From NCBI RefSeq assembly GCF_017744095.1, contig NZ_JAGHQX010000001.1, positions 744,001 to 808,000 on the forward strand: a DNA stretch of 64,000 nt, given 5' to 3'. The notes under the pieces were generated by a model. The model saw only the letters and a program-made list of their open reading frames with translations. It was not told where the DNA came from and searched no databases. Source of the stretch: Shimia sp. R10_1. GTDB lineage: Bacteria; Pseudomonadota; Alphaproteobacteria; Rhodobacterales; Rhodobacteraceae. The translations under genes were made by a program, and so were the position numbers. Below, one piece after another: positions 52,671 through 61,282 of this stretch; the first letter of the stretch is position 1, and every line of letters begins with the position of its first letter.

Positions 52671-54425
52671 ATGACACGTCAGATGACCGGAGCAAAAATG
52701 GTTGTTCAAGCCCTGAAGGATCAGGGTGTGGACACAGTCTTTGGCTATCCGGGGGGAGCCGTCCTACCGATCTACGATGAGATTTTTCAGCAAAATGACA
52801 TCCGCCACATCCTCGTGCGTCACGAGCAGGGCGCGGTGCATGCGGCAGAGGGCTATGCCCGCTCCACCGGCAAGGTCGGCGTGGCGCTGGTGACATCCGG
52901 CCCCGGCGCAACCAATGCCGTCACCGGCCTCACCGATGCTTTGCTGGATTCCATTCCAATCGTTGTGCTCACCGGACAGGTGCCAACCTTCATGATCGGC
53001 TCTGACGCCTTTCAGGAAGCAGATACCGTGGGCATCACCCGCCCCTGCACCAAACACAACTGGCTCGCGAAAGAGACTGAAACCCTGAGCGAAACCCTGC
53101 ATCAGGCTTTCCACGTGGCGCGCTCTGGCCGCCCCGGCCCTGTGCTGATCGACATCCCCAAAGACGTGCAGTTCGCTTCTGGCACCTACACCGCACCGGA
53201 GAAGTCGGACACCACAATTTATGAGCCACAGACCAAAGGTGACATCACCGCGATCAACGAATTGGTTGAGGCGATGGAAAAGGCTGAACGCCCGGTGTTT
53301 TACACCGGCGGCGGCGTGATCAACTCGGGCCCCAAGGCCTCGCAGCTGCTGCGCGAACTGGTGGATGCCACCGGCATTCCGATCACCTCCACCCTGATGG
53401 GTCTGGGTGCCTATCCGGCGTCCGGTGAGAACTGGCTCGGCATGCTGGGCATGCACGGACTTTATGAAGCCAACATGGCGATGCATGACTGCGATCTGAT
53501 GATCAACATCGGCGCGCGTTTTGACGACCGTATCACCGGCCTGATTTCGGCCTTCTCGCCGAACTCCATCAAGGCGCACATCGACATTGACCCCTCCTCG
53601 ATCAACAAGGTGATCAAGGCGGACATCCCGATTGTCGGCGATGTGGAAAGCGTGCTGACCGACATTCTGAAAGTCTGGAAAGCGCGCGGCCGCAATTTGA
53701 ACCGCGAGGCGATTGCCAACTGGCAGAGCAAGATCAGCGAATGGCGCAAGGTTGAGTGCCTGAAATACACGCAGGAAGGCAAGGTCATCAAACCTCAATA
53801 CGCGCTGGAGCGTCTTGAGGCCCTGACCAAAGACCACGACCGCTACATCACCACAGAGGTGGGCCAGCACCAGATGTGGGCCGCGCAATACCTCGGCTTT
53901 GAAGATCCCAACCGCTGGATGACCTCCGGTGGCCTCGGCACCATGGGCTATGGCACCCCCGCCTCCATCGGCGTGCAGGTGGCGCATCCCGAAAGCCTCG
54001 TGATCAACGTGGCTGGCGAAGCCAGCTGGCTGATGAACATGCAGGAAATGGGCACCGCGGTCCAATTCCGCCTGCCGGTGAAACAGTTCATCCTCAACAA
54101 CGAGCGCCTCGGCATGGTGCGCCAGTGGCAGGAGCTGCTGCACGGCGAACGCTACAGCCACAGCTGGTCTGAGGCGCTGCCTGATTTTGTGAAGCTCGCC
54201 GAAGCCTTTGGCGCCAAAGGCATCATCTGCTCCGATCCAGACGATCTGGACGAGGCGATCATGGAAATGATCAACTACGATGGCCCGGTGATCTTCGACT
54301 GTCTGGTGGAAAAACACGAGAACTGCTTCCCGATGATCCCATCAGGCAAGCCGCACAATGAAATGCTTCTGGGAGAAGCCAGCACGCAGGGCGCAATCGA
54401 AGCCGGCGGCGCGGTACTGGTGTGA
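52671..54425 (+). CDS. ilvB: acetolactate synthase large subunit
   Basis: Protein of 584 residues. ThDP-enzyme features: YPGGAVLPIYDEIF, the catalytic Glu in RHEQGAVHAAEGYAR, PGATNAVTGL, and GDGEAS-type VAGEASWLMNMQE for cofactor binding. It makes acetolactate or acetohydroxybutyrate, the first step of branched-chain amino acid synthesis, with the IlvN regulatory subunit. The ATG at 52671 follows GGAGAGAG; the TTG at 52629 is not used. Regulated by the attenuator just upstream. Confidence 0.96.
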   Translation: MTRQMTGAKMVVQALKDQGVDTVFGYPGGAVLPIYDEIFQQNDIRHILVRHEQGAVHAAEGYARSTGKVGVALVTSGPGATNAVTGLTDALLDSIPIVVLTGQVPTFMIGSDAFQEADTVGITRPCTKHNWLAKETETLSETLHQAFHVARSGRPGPVLIDIPKDVQFASGTYTAPEKSDTTIYEPQTKGDITAINELVEAMEKAERPVFYTGGGVINSGPKASQLLRELVDATGIPITSTLMGLGAYPASGENWLGMLGMHGLYEANMAMHDCDLMINIGARFDDRITGLISAFSPNSIKAHIDIDPSSINKVIKADIPIVGDVESVLTDILKVWKARGRNLNREAIANWQSKISEWRKVECLKYTQEGKVIKPQYALERLEALTKDHDRYITTEVGQHQMWAAQYLGFEDPNRWMTSGGLGTMGYGTPASIGVQVAHPESLVINVAGEASWLMNMQEMGTAVQFRLPVKQFILNNERLGMVRQWQELLHGERYSHSWSEALPDFVKLAEAFGAKGIICSDPDDLDEAIMEMINYDGPVIFDCLVEKHENCFPMIPSGKPHNEMLLGEASTQGAIEAGGAVLV

Positions 54426-55039
54426 TGCGAATTATACCTAGGTCCGCGCTCGTAACCTTAGTGGCCGCACTATCATTAAGCGCATGCAGCTCCTCACTGA
54501 CAGGAAGCACATCAGCTACAGAGCTGGAAATTCAAAGCTCTGTAGGCGTTTCAGGGAAAGCGGTTGGTGCGTTTGACGAGTTCAAACAGCGCAATCGTGC
54601 GTATGGTGCATTCTATGTTACCCGTTCAGGTAAAGGCGGATGGGGAAGCAGTGACAACGCCTACACAGTGGAAGACGCCAAAGCTGTAGGGGAGGCTTTT
54701 TGCAAGGCGCATAACGAAGGCCGCCCTTGCCGGCTTTATGCGACACTTTCCCCAAAGAACCCAGAAGCCACACGCGGCATGTCCCCGACGATGTATAAGC
54801 GCGTTACTGAAGTAGAGCGCGAAACAACCAATGGCAATTGGGGCGCAATTTTTGCGACTCCTAACAAGCAATCAGGTTGGAGTACCAACTACCAAAGCAA
54901 AAAAGACGCCGAGGATAGTGCTCGCCGCGAGTGTGAAGAAGTCGCAAGCGAAGCGTTTAAAGAGGCCACACCAGTTCAGAAGCGCGTCCATGAGATGGTC
55001 GGTCTGTATGACTGCAAGCTCATCGGCTTTTATCGGTAA
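54425..55039 (+). CDS. lipoprotein with two DUF4189-like repeats, inserted in the ilv operon
   Basis: Protein of 204 residues with a lipoprotein signal (lipobox LSAC, Cys18). Two similar modules follow, each with a G-A-F/I-x-x-x-P/R start, a Gly-Trp pair and a conserved Cys: GAFYVTRSGKGGWG...CRLYATL at about 60-105 and GAIFATPNKQSGW...DCKLIGFY at about 135-203. The pattern recalls DUF4189. The start overlaps the ilvB stop by one base (TGATG). Codons such as TTA, CTA, ATA and AGG and lower G+C set it apart from ilvB and ilvN, suggesting later insertion. Function unknown. Confidence 0.75.
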   Translation: MRIIPRSALVTLVAALSLSACSSSLTGSTSATELEIQSSVGVSGKAVGAFDEFKQRNRAYGAFYVTRSGKGGWGSSDNAYTVEDAKAVGEAFCKAHNEGRPCRLYATLSPKNPEATRGMSPTMYKRVTEVERETTNGNWGAIFATPNKQSGWSTNYQSKKDAEDSARRECEEVASEAFKEATPVQKRVHEMVGLYDCKLIGFYR

Positions 55040-55061
55040 TGTAATTGAGGAACAGATCATC

Positions 55062-55625
55062 ATGGCTGCTCTAAAAATCAAGAAAGGCTCCACGAGCCAC
55101 TCTGCTTACAACCTACGTCCCAATTTCTCGGACACGCAAGAAGCCCACACGCTGGCGGTTCTGGTCGACAACGAGCCGGGCGTATTGGCGCGTGTGATTG
55201 GCCTGTTTTCCGGCCGTGGCTACAACATCGAAAGCCTCACCGTGGCGGAAGTGGATCACACCGGCAAGCTGTCGCGCATCACCGTTGTGACCACCGGCAC
55301 ACCGCAGGTTATCGAACAGATCAAAGCACAGCTGGGCCGCATTGTGCCGGTGCATGACGTACATGACCTGACTGTCGAAGGCCCCTCTGTTGAGCGCGAA
55401 CTTGCTCTCTTCAAAGTGGCAGGCACGGGCGACAAACGTGTGGAGGCCCTGCGTCTGGCAGATATCTTCCGCGCCAATGCCGTGGACAGCACGCTGGAAA
55501 GCTTTGTCTTTGAACTGACCGGCGCGCCTGAGAAAATCGACGCCTTTGCCGATCTCATGCGCCCGCTCGGCCTGATCGAGGTAGCGCGCACCGGCGTGGC
55601 GGCCCTCTCTCGCGGCTCCGAATAA
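55062..55625 (+). CDS. ilvN: acetolactate synthase small (regulatory) subunit
   Basis: Protein of 187 residues with an ACT domain at about 25-105 (HTLAVLVDNEPGVLARVIGLFSGRGYNIESLTV) and an IlvN C-terminal domain. It gives feedback inhibition by valine and stabilises IlvB. GAGGAA precedes the ATG at 55062. The gene is separated from ilvB only by the lipoprotein gene. Confidence 0.95.
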   Translation: MAALKIKKGSTSHSAYNLRPNFSDTQEAHTLAVLVDNEPGVLARVIGLFSGRGYNIESLTVAEVDHTGKLSRITVVTTGTPQVIEQIKAQLGRIVPVHDVHDLTVEGPSVERELALFKVAGTGDKRVEALRLADIFRANAVDSTLESFVFELTGAPEKIDAFADLMRPLGLIEVARTGVAALSRGSE

Positions 55626-55643
55626 ACAGCTCATGAAACAATG

Positions 55644-55670
55644 AAAAGGGAGGCCACAGGCCTCCCTTTT
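55644..55670 (+). terminator. terminator of the ilv operon
   Basis: AAAAGGGAGGCC/GGCCTCCCTTTT, a 12-bp perfect stem with an ACA loop, running into further T. It lies 18 nt after the ilvN stop. Confidence 0.9.
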
Positions 55671-55791
55671 TTGGTTTAAGACAGGCCACAGCGGGCCACA
55701 TCTTTTCTGTTTAGGGTCTTCCCCTCAACACTGCCCCGTGCTGAGGGCTTAGAAACCAGACCACGTCTGACACGACCAACGCGCAGCCGTG

Positions 55792-56193
55792 CTATCCGTG
55801 CTCCAAGCTCTCCAAGTCAGTTGCCGAAGCTTTTGCGCACCGTTCTGACGGAAAGCGTATAACATTGTCACTCTCCGTCTTCATCACAGGCTGAAAGGGC
55901 AGAGATTCGCCTCCAAGGGCCAACCGACTCGCCGTCTTCAGCATGTCGATCAAATCATCCGCATCCCTATGCGCGAACAGACGAATGTTGGTTGCACGCC
56001 GCAGCTGCTCGCTGTGACAAATATCAAACACCAACAGATCGCCCACACGTGGTACAATTGGCGTGTCCCGTCCACCAATTGTTGTGTTTTCGCTGTCCTG
56101 CGTCCCGTCAAAAAATGCGAGATCTTTCTGATCTTCGCACCAAATCAGGGCCTTACGGCGCTTTGGATCACTCCAAAGTACCAAACCGAGCAT
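55792..56193 (-). CDS. conserved hypothetical protein
   Basis: Protein of 133 residues. The first half (GLVLWSDPKRRKALIWCEDQKDLAFFDG) looks like a small beta-barrel of the cold-shock/PilZ size, and the second half is low in complexity. No family recognised. It is monocistronic and convergent with the ilv operon. Confidence 0.6.
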   Translation of the reverse strand: MLGLVLWSDPKRRKALIWCEDQKDLAFFDGTQDSENTTIGGRDTPIVPRVGDLLVFDICHSEQLRRATNIRLFAHRDADDLIDMLKTASRLALGGESLPFQPVMKTESDNVIRFPSERCAKASATDLESLEHG

Positions 56194-56454
56194 TCCATAC
56201 TCCCCAAAAGTCTACCTTACCCGTGCAATACAACACCTTTCTTTCGCCCTGGCGGGGGCTTGCGCAAACGCGGCCCCCCTTTAAAACTGCCTACTGGCGG
56301 ACAGGGTCTTTGTTTCGCACCGTTCTGGCGCTCCTGACGCTAAAGAGCATCATCGCTCTATAGTTAGCGCCTGTCGTTGGGTAAAATCCAGCGAAAATTG
56401 AATATGTGTGGTTCTCGTATATGTATGATTTCTTCAACGATCAAAGAGCGCGCA

Positions 56455-57270
56455 GTGAAAACTTCAGAGTCTCAAAACAACCTGGAACTTTCCCCGAAGG
56501 AGCTGCGTGAAACCTTCAGTCGAAATCTGCGCGAACTGACAAAGCCTTATCGGTCGATTTCCAGCCTATGCCGCGATCTTGGCATCAACCGAACCCAGTT
56601 TAATCGCTACTTGGCCGGAGAAAGCTTTCCGCGCCCGGAAATCATCGCCCAGATCTGCAGCTTCTTTGAAGTAGACGCCCGCATCTTGCTTGGCCCACTC
56701 GCCGCAAGCGCCGACAGCGGTCCCGGTCACACGCACCCCTTTCTTGATGGGTTTGTCGGCCCCAAACCCGGCTGCATCAGCGAAGAACGTTTCCCCCCCG
56801 GCTTCTATCGGTTTTCTCGACAAAGCTTTTTGCACACGGACTTGGTTATTCACGGGCTGGTTTATGTGTTCCGCAGTGACGGGTTCACGCTACTACGCGG
56901 TTACGCCAGCCGCAGCGCCATGCGCGAAGTGTCCTTGCCAACCGACAGCGCCCTGCGCGAATTTCGCGCCGTGATCACCCCGCAAGAAGACGACCTCTAC
57001 TTTATGCAATCGCACCGCAACAACATTGCCAGCGTGTTCAACTACCTCACCCGCGTCAGCGACTCCCCGACCCAGCTCTGGGTTGGATTTGCGGCCCGCC
57101 CGGACCGTGAGGACGCCACAAAACGGCGCATCACGCGGCTTGTTTTTGAGCGTTTGACCGGCGGGCTCTCAGACGCCCGCGCTGTGGCCGCCATGACAGG
57201 CTATCTGCCTCTCAGCGACCTGCCCCAAAGCCATCAGGACCATCTGCGCGTCGACCAACCTTTCGCGTGA
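56455..57270 (+). CDS. XRE-like transcriptional regulator, GTG start
   Basis: Protein of 271 residues. An N-terminal helix-turn-helix spans about 15-65 (SISSLCRDLGINRTQFNRYLAGESFPRPEIIAQICSFF). The rest is a domain with SEERFPPGFYRFSRQSF and VDVFRSDGFTLLRGYASR-type strands, resembling regulators of Rhodobacterales but not named. I choose the GTG at 56455 (AAAGAG 7 nt upstream); ATG at 56425 or 56404 are possible. Targets unknown. Confidence 0.7.
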   Translation: MKTSESQNNLELSPKELRETFSRNLRELTKPYRSISSLCRDLGINRTQFNRYLAGESFPRPEIIAQICSFFEVDARILLGPLAASADSGPGHTHPFLDGFVGPKPGCISEERFPPGFYRFSRQSFLHTDLVIHGLVYVFRSDGFTLLRGYASRSAMREVSLPTDSALREFRAVITPQEDDLYFMQSHRNNIASVFNYLTRVSDSPTQLWVGFAARPDREDATKRRITRLVFERLTGGLSDARAVAAMTGYLPLSDLPQSHQDHLRVDQPFA

Positions 57271-57344
57271 CGCCCCGAAAGGTGGCTTAGGGTGCAGTGG
57301 GGCACAGACGCTAAGCGCCCGACCCAAACACCACCTGACACGAG

Positions 57345-58265
57345 TTAAAGCGCCGCGCGCGCCTCCTCTTCTACCCCGGCAGCTTTGATCTGCGCATAGA
57401 GATGCCAACTCGCGTGGCCCAGCACGGGAAAGATCACAAACAGGCCCAGAAACCCCGGCACCATCGCTGCAAAGGTCAGCCCGGAAACCGTGGCCGCCCA
57501 AATCAGCATCACCCCAAGGTGTGCCTGCACATATTGAAAGCTCGCAATCATCGCCGTGACAAAATCCAGCTCGCGGTCCAGCAGCAAAGGCAGGGCAAGC
57601 ACCGTGATCATGTACAGCAGCATCGCAAACAGAAAACCGACCACAGAGCCAACCCCGAGCATCATTAGCCCGTTTGCGGTGGTATAGACCTCCAGAGAAC
57701 TGGAAATATTCGTCATCACCGACAGCCCCAGAAACAGGGCAAAAATCATGTGCCCCAGAAAAAACCAGAACAAGAACACGATGATGACAACCGCACAGAT
57801 CGACGGCAACTGCCGCTTGCTCTGGCGCAGCACCACACCTGCAATCAAGGGCCAGTCCATGCGCCAGCCCCGCTCAAGCCGCAAAGACACCTCATAGAGC
57901 CCCACAGCTGCAAAAGGCCCCAATAGTGGAAATCCAATCGCCGCAAACGTCAGCCAATAACTCTGCCCGCTCGCCAAGGTGAGCCAGACCATGGCCCAGC
58001 CTCCAAGTACATAAAACATTGCGAATCCAAGTCCATAGACGGGCTTCTTCATGAAGTCTCGCAGCCCAAGCCGCAGGGCCTGTGCCAGCATATCCACCCG
58101 CACGTGACCCAGCGTGGGCACCCCATGTGCCCGCGCACCATCTGCCGCTCGCGCCGCTGAAAACCGGGTGTGAGCCTGCGCATCTGCCTCGGCGACACGC
58201 GATGCCCCCTCTGTCTTCTCCGGAATGCGCCCTGCTACATTACCTTGTATGCTCTCCTCAGACAT
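57345..58265 (-). CDS. DUF2189 membrane protein
   Basis: Protein of 306 residues. After a polar N-terminus (1-60) there are six to seven membrane helices with GLRDFMKKPVYGLGFAMFYVLGGW and the DUF2189 core (WMDWPLIAGVVLRQSKRQLP-like region). Function unknown; often near oxidase genes in alphaproteobacteria, but none here. Confidence 0.8.
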   Translation of the reverse strand: MSEESIQGNVAGRIPEKTEGASRVAEADAQAHTRFSAARAADGARAHGVPTLGHVRVDMLAQALRLGLRDFMKKPVYGLGFAMFYVLGGWAMVWLTLASGQSYWLTFAAIGFPLLGPFAAVGLYEVSLRLERGWRMDWPLIAGVVLRQSKRQLPSICAVVIIVFLFWFFLGHMIFALFLGLSVMTNISSSLEVYTTANGLMMLGVGSVVGFLFAMLLYMITVLALPLLLDRELDFVTAMIASFQYVQAHLGVMLIWAATVSGLTFAAMVPGFLGLFVIFPVLGHASWHLYAQIKAAGVEEEARAAL

Positions 58266-58322
58266 GCGCCCTCCCCGCGCCTGTTCCTCCAGAGACCATG
58301 AAAGCGGCTTTGGCGCGTCAAA

Positions 58323-59750
58323 TCAACCGATGGACAGCTTTGGCGCATGCGCCTGCGGCCAATGGGTGGCACTATGGTAGGCCTGCGCGATCTCCAAAAT
58401 CTTTCGATCCGCCCCTTTGGCACCGATAATCTGCATCCCCATCGGCAGACCACGGGCATCAAACCCGACAGGCACACTGATCGCAGGCAATCCCAACAGA
58501 CTTGCAGGCACCATCACCTGCATCCAACGGTGGTAGCTATCCATCGCTTGCCCCGCGATGTCCTTGGGCCAGTCCCATTCCGCCGGGAACGGGAAACACT
58601 GCGCCACAGGCAAGACCACCGCGTCAAACTGCGCAAACATCTCAGCTGCAGCCACATACCAGGCCGAGCGCACCCGACTTGCCTGGTGCAACCCCATGGC
58701 ATCCATCTCAATGCCCCGGCGCACTTCCCACTGCACCTCCGGCTTCAGCCGCTCCCGTGTCTGCACATCCTGATACAGCGGCGCAAGCTCCCCCGCCAAG
58801 GCAAAGGCACGCAGCCTGCTCCAGCTCTGAAACATCGCCTCTGCATCAAACGGAGGCTCCAGCGCCACAACCTCGGCTCCAAGATCCGCAAGCACCGTCA
58901 ACCCCGCCTCACAGAGTGGCAGAATGCCCTCCTCCATCGGCATTGCGCCGCCCCAGTCACCCAGCCAGCCGATGCGCAACCCCTCTGCATTGCAGTGCTC
59001 CGGCACGTCCCAGTCCTGCGTTGGCATGTTAAACGGCACGCCCGCCTCCGCCTGCGCCATCACCCGCAGCAGCAAGGCGCAGTCTCTTGGGCTGCGCGCC
59101 ATGGGTCCAATCGTGGACAGCTGCTGCCAGAAACTCTCTGCGCCCACCTCCCGCGGCACCACCCCCCAACTGGGGCGAAAGCCGTACACATTGTTCCATC
59201 CGGCCGGATTGCGCAGTGACCCCATCATGTCGCTGCCATCCGCCAACGTCACCAGCCCCAGCGCCAGTGCAGCCCCAGCGCCCCCAGAGCTGCCCCCAGC
59301 TGTACGTGCGGCGTCAAACGGGTTGCGTGTGACCCCATGCACCGGGTTGTAGCTGTGGCTGCCCAGCCCGAACTCCGGCACATTGGTTTTGCCAATGAAT
59401 ATCGCTCCCGCTGCACGCATCCGCGCGACAAAGGCGCTGTCAGCCTCTGAAATCCGGTCGGCAAACAAGGGGCTGCCTTCAGTGTTGCGCGTGTCTTTGA
59501 CATGCGCAAGCGCTTTGATCGCCATGGGCATGCCGTGCAACGCGCCCCGCGCCTCATAGGGCACCGCATCCGCCGCGCGTGCCTCTGCCAGCAAGACCTC
59601 TGCCGCCCGCAGATCCACAATCGCATTCACCGCCCCGTTGCGCGCTGCTATCCGCGCCAATGTGGCTGTCATGACAGCCTCCGCCGTCAGCCGCCCCTCG
59701 CGCAACGCCGCAATCAGAACCCCTGCATCCCAGTCCAGAAAATCGCTCAT
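58323..59750 (-). CDS. amidase signature family protein
   Basis: Protein of 475 residues. The Ser-cisSer-Lys triad is present: Lys in MPMAIKALAHV (about residue 80), cis-Ser and Ser in TAGGSSGGAGAALA and GSDMMGSLRNPA. It hydrolyses an amide or related bond; GatA-like glutaminase function is unlikely because no GatBC genes are adjacent. Substrate unknown. Confidence 0.88.
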   Translation of the reverse strand: MSDFLDWDAGVLIAALREGRLTAEAVMTATLARIAARNGAVNAIVDLRAAEVLLAEARAADAVPYEARGALHGMPMAIKALAHVKDTRNTEGSPLFADRISEADSAFVARMRAAGAIFIGKTNVPEFGLGSHSYNPVHGVTRNPFDAARTAGGSSGGAGAALALGLVTLADGSDMMGSLRNPAGWNNVYGFRPSWGVVPREVGAESFWQQLSTIGPMARSPRDCALLLRVMAQAEAGVPFNMPTQDWDVPEHCNAEGLRIGWLGDWGGAMPMEEGILPLCEAGLTVLADLGAEVVALEPPFDAEAMFQSWSRLRAFALAGELAPLYQDVQTRERLKPEVQWEVRRGIEMDAMGLHQASRVRSAWYVAAAEMFAQFDAVVLPVAQCFPFPAEWDWPKDIAGQAMDSYHRWMQVMVPASLLGLPAISVPVGFDARGLPMGMQIIGAKGADRKILEIAQAYHSATHWPQAHAPKLSIG

Positions 59751-59844
59751 CTGCTGTCACCCTCCACGGCAATCGCAGCACGATCCGCCCACAACCGCAA
59801 GCCTCAATAGCGCAAATGGCGCGCCCTCAAAGGACACGCCGTCT

Positions 59845-59903
59845 TCTCATTCACAAAATATCCTGGGGTAGACACCGCTTGCGGTGGCAGGGGCAACGCC
59901 CCT
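59845..59903 (+). repeat. intergenic hairpin element, copy C
   Basis: TCTCATTCACAAAATATCCTGGGG, inner hairpin CACCGC/GCGGTG, and a final AGGGGC/GCCCCT hairpin. It lies between the amidase start (59750) and the prfB stop (59943), downstream of prfB on the minus strand. Same design as copies B and D with different inner stems. Confidence 0.7.
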
Positions 59904-59942
59904 CCCTTCCTTCTCAGCGCAGCAGCGCCCGAAAGGTCAGGA

Positions 59943-61070
59943 TCAGTCGTCCGCCTGCGCGTCCGCGCGGCTCATGCCCGCCACATCCATCGCCAGCGTC
60001 GCCGCCATAAACCCGTCCAGATCGCCATCGAGCACCCCTTTGGTGTCGCTGGTTTCATGGCTTGTGCGCAGATCTTTCACCATCTGATAGGGCTGCAGCA
60101 CGTAAGAGCGGATCTGGTTGCCCCAGCCTGCATCGCCTTTGGCCTCATGCGCCGCGTTGATATCTGCGTTCCGGCGGTCCAGCTCCATCTGATAGAGCCG
60201 CGATTTCAACGCCTTCATGGCGATATCGCGGTTCTGGTGCTGCGATTTCTCCGAGCTGGTCACAACAATGCCTGTCGGCATGTGGGTGATCCGCACCGCA
60301 GAGTCGGTGGTGTTGACGTGCTGACCACCCGCCCCTGAGGAGCGGTAGGTGTCCACGCGAATGTCTGCCGGGTTCACCTCAATCTCGATGTTGTCATCCA
60401 CCACCGGATAGACCCAGACCGAACTGAAGGAGGTATGGCGCTTGGCAGCACTGTCATAAGGCGAAATCCGCACCAGACGGTGCACACCGCTTTCCGACTT
60501 CAGCCAGCCATAGGCATTGTGCCCGGAAATTTTATACGCTGCGGATTTGATGCCTGCCTCTTCGCCCGGTGTCTCGGACTGCAGCTCAACCTTGTAGCCC
60601 TTCTTCTCCGCCCAGCGCACATACATCCGCGCCAGCATAGACGCCCAGTCACAGCTTTCCGTGCCACCCGCACCAGAGTTGATCTCAAGGAAGGTGTCAT
60701 TGCCGTCCGCTTCGCCGTCGAGAAGCGCTTCAAGTTCTTTCTCCGCCGCCTTCTCCGCCAGCGTTTTCAACGCGGCCTCAGCTTCGGAAACAACCTCTTC
60801 GTCCTCTTCCATCTCGCCCAGCTCAATCAGCTCGACGTTATCAGACAGCTCGGTCTCGATGGATTTCACGGTGTCCATCGCATCCACAAGCAACTGACGC
60901 TCCCGCATCAGTTTCTGTGCGCCTTCGGCATCGTTCCACAGGTCCGGATCTTCTACGCGGGCGTTGAATTCTTCAAGACGATAGGCTGCCGTTTCCCAAT
61001 CCATACGCTGGCGCAATAGGGTCAGGGATTTCTCGATCTCTGTAACAGTATTCTGAGCGTCCGCGCGCAT
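59943..61070 (-). CDS. prfB: peptide chain release factor 2
   Basis: Protein of 375 residues. GGQ motif in [16 protein letters not shown]; the stop-codon recognition tripeptide reads SPY ([15 protein letters not shown]) where E. coli RF2 has SPF. The N-terminus runs through without the +1 frameshift of E. coli prfB: no in-frame TGA at codon 26. It frees peptides at UAA and UGA codons. The ATG at 61070 (MRADAQNTV) is chosen over the longer frame to 61169. Confidence 0.93.
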   Translation of the reverse strand: MRADAQNTVTEIEKSLTLLRQRMDWETAAYRLEEFNARVEDPDLWNDAEGAQKLMRERQLLVDAMDTVKSIETELSDNVELIELGEMEEDEEVVSEAEAALKTLAEKAAEKELEALLDGEADGNDTFLEINSGAGGTESCDWASMLARMYVRWAEKKGYKVELQSETPGEEAGIKSAAYKISGHNAYGWLKSESGVHRLVRISPYDSAAKRHTSFSSVWVYPVVDDNIEIEVNPADIRVDTYRSSGAGGQHVNTTDSAVRITHMPTGIVVTSSEKSQHQNRDIAMKALKSRLYQMELDRRNADINAAHEAKGDAGWGNQIRSYVLQPYQMVKDLRTSHETSDTKGVLDGDLDGFMAATLAMDVAGMSRADAQADD

Positions 61071-61282
61071 GATCTTAGCCTCATTCCGGTTCAGATCAGG
61101 GTGATAGCGCAGAGCCGCAAAGGGGGCAAGGCACGAGGCGCGCCTCACAGCCAAACCAGAGACCATCAATGAAGATACATGACATGTTTTCGGAAAATTG
61201 TCGGTTGAAAGGCGCTCTGAATTTTACCGAAGGCTTAAGACTTTGTGGCAACAGGAGTGTAGATTTTTTCAGGATGCACCTT

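Noticed and set aside
52764-54317. 517-codon open frame on the minus strand
   Set aside because: Exactly antisense to ilvB, which has clear homology; the product has no recognisable domain.
59943-61070. Programmed +1 frameshift in prfB
   Set aside because: The frame is open through the whole N-terminal region and no in-frame TGA with a preceding slippery CTT was found.
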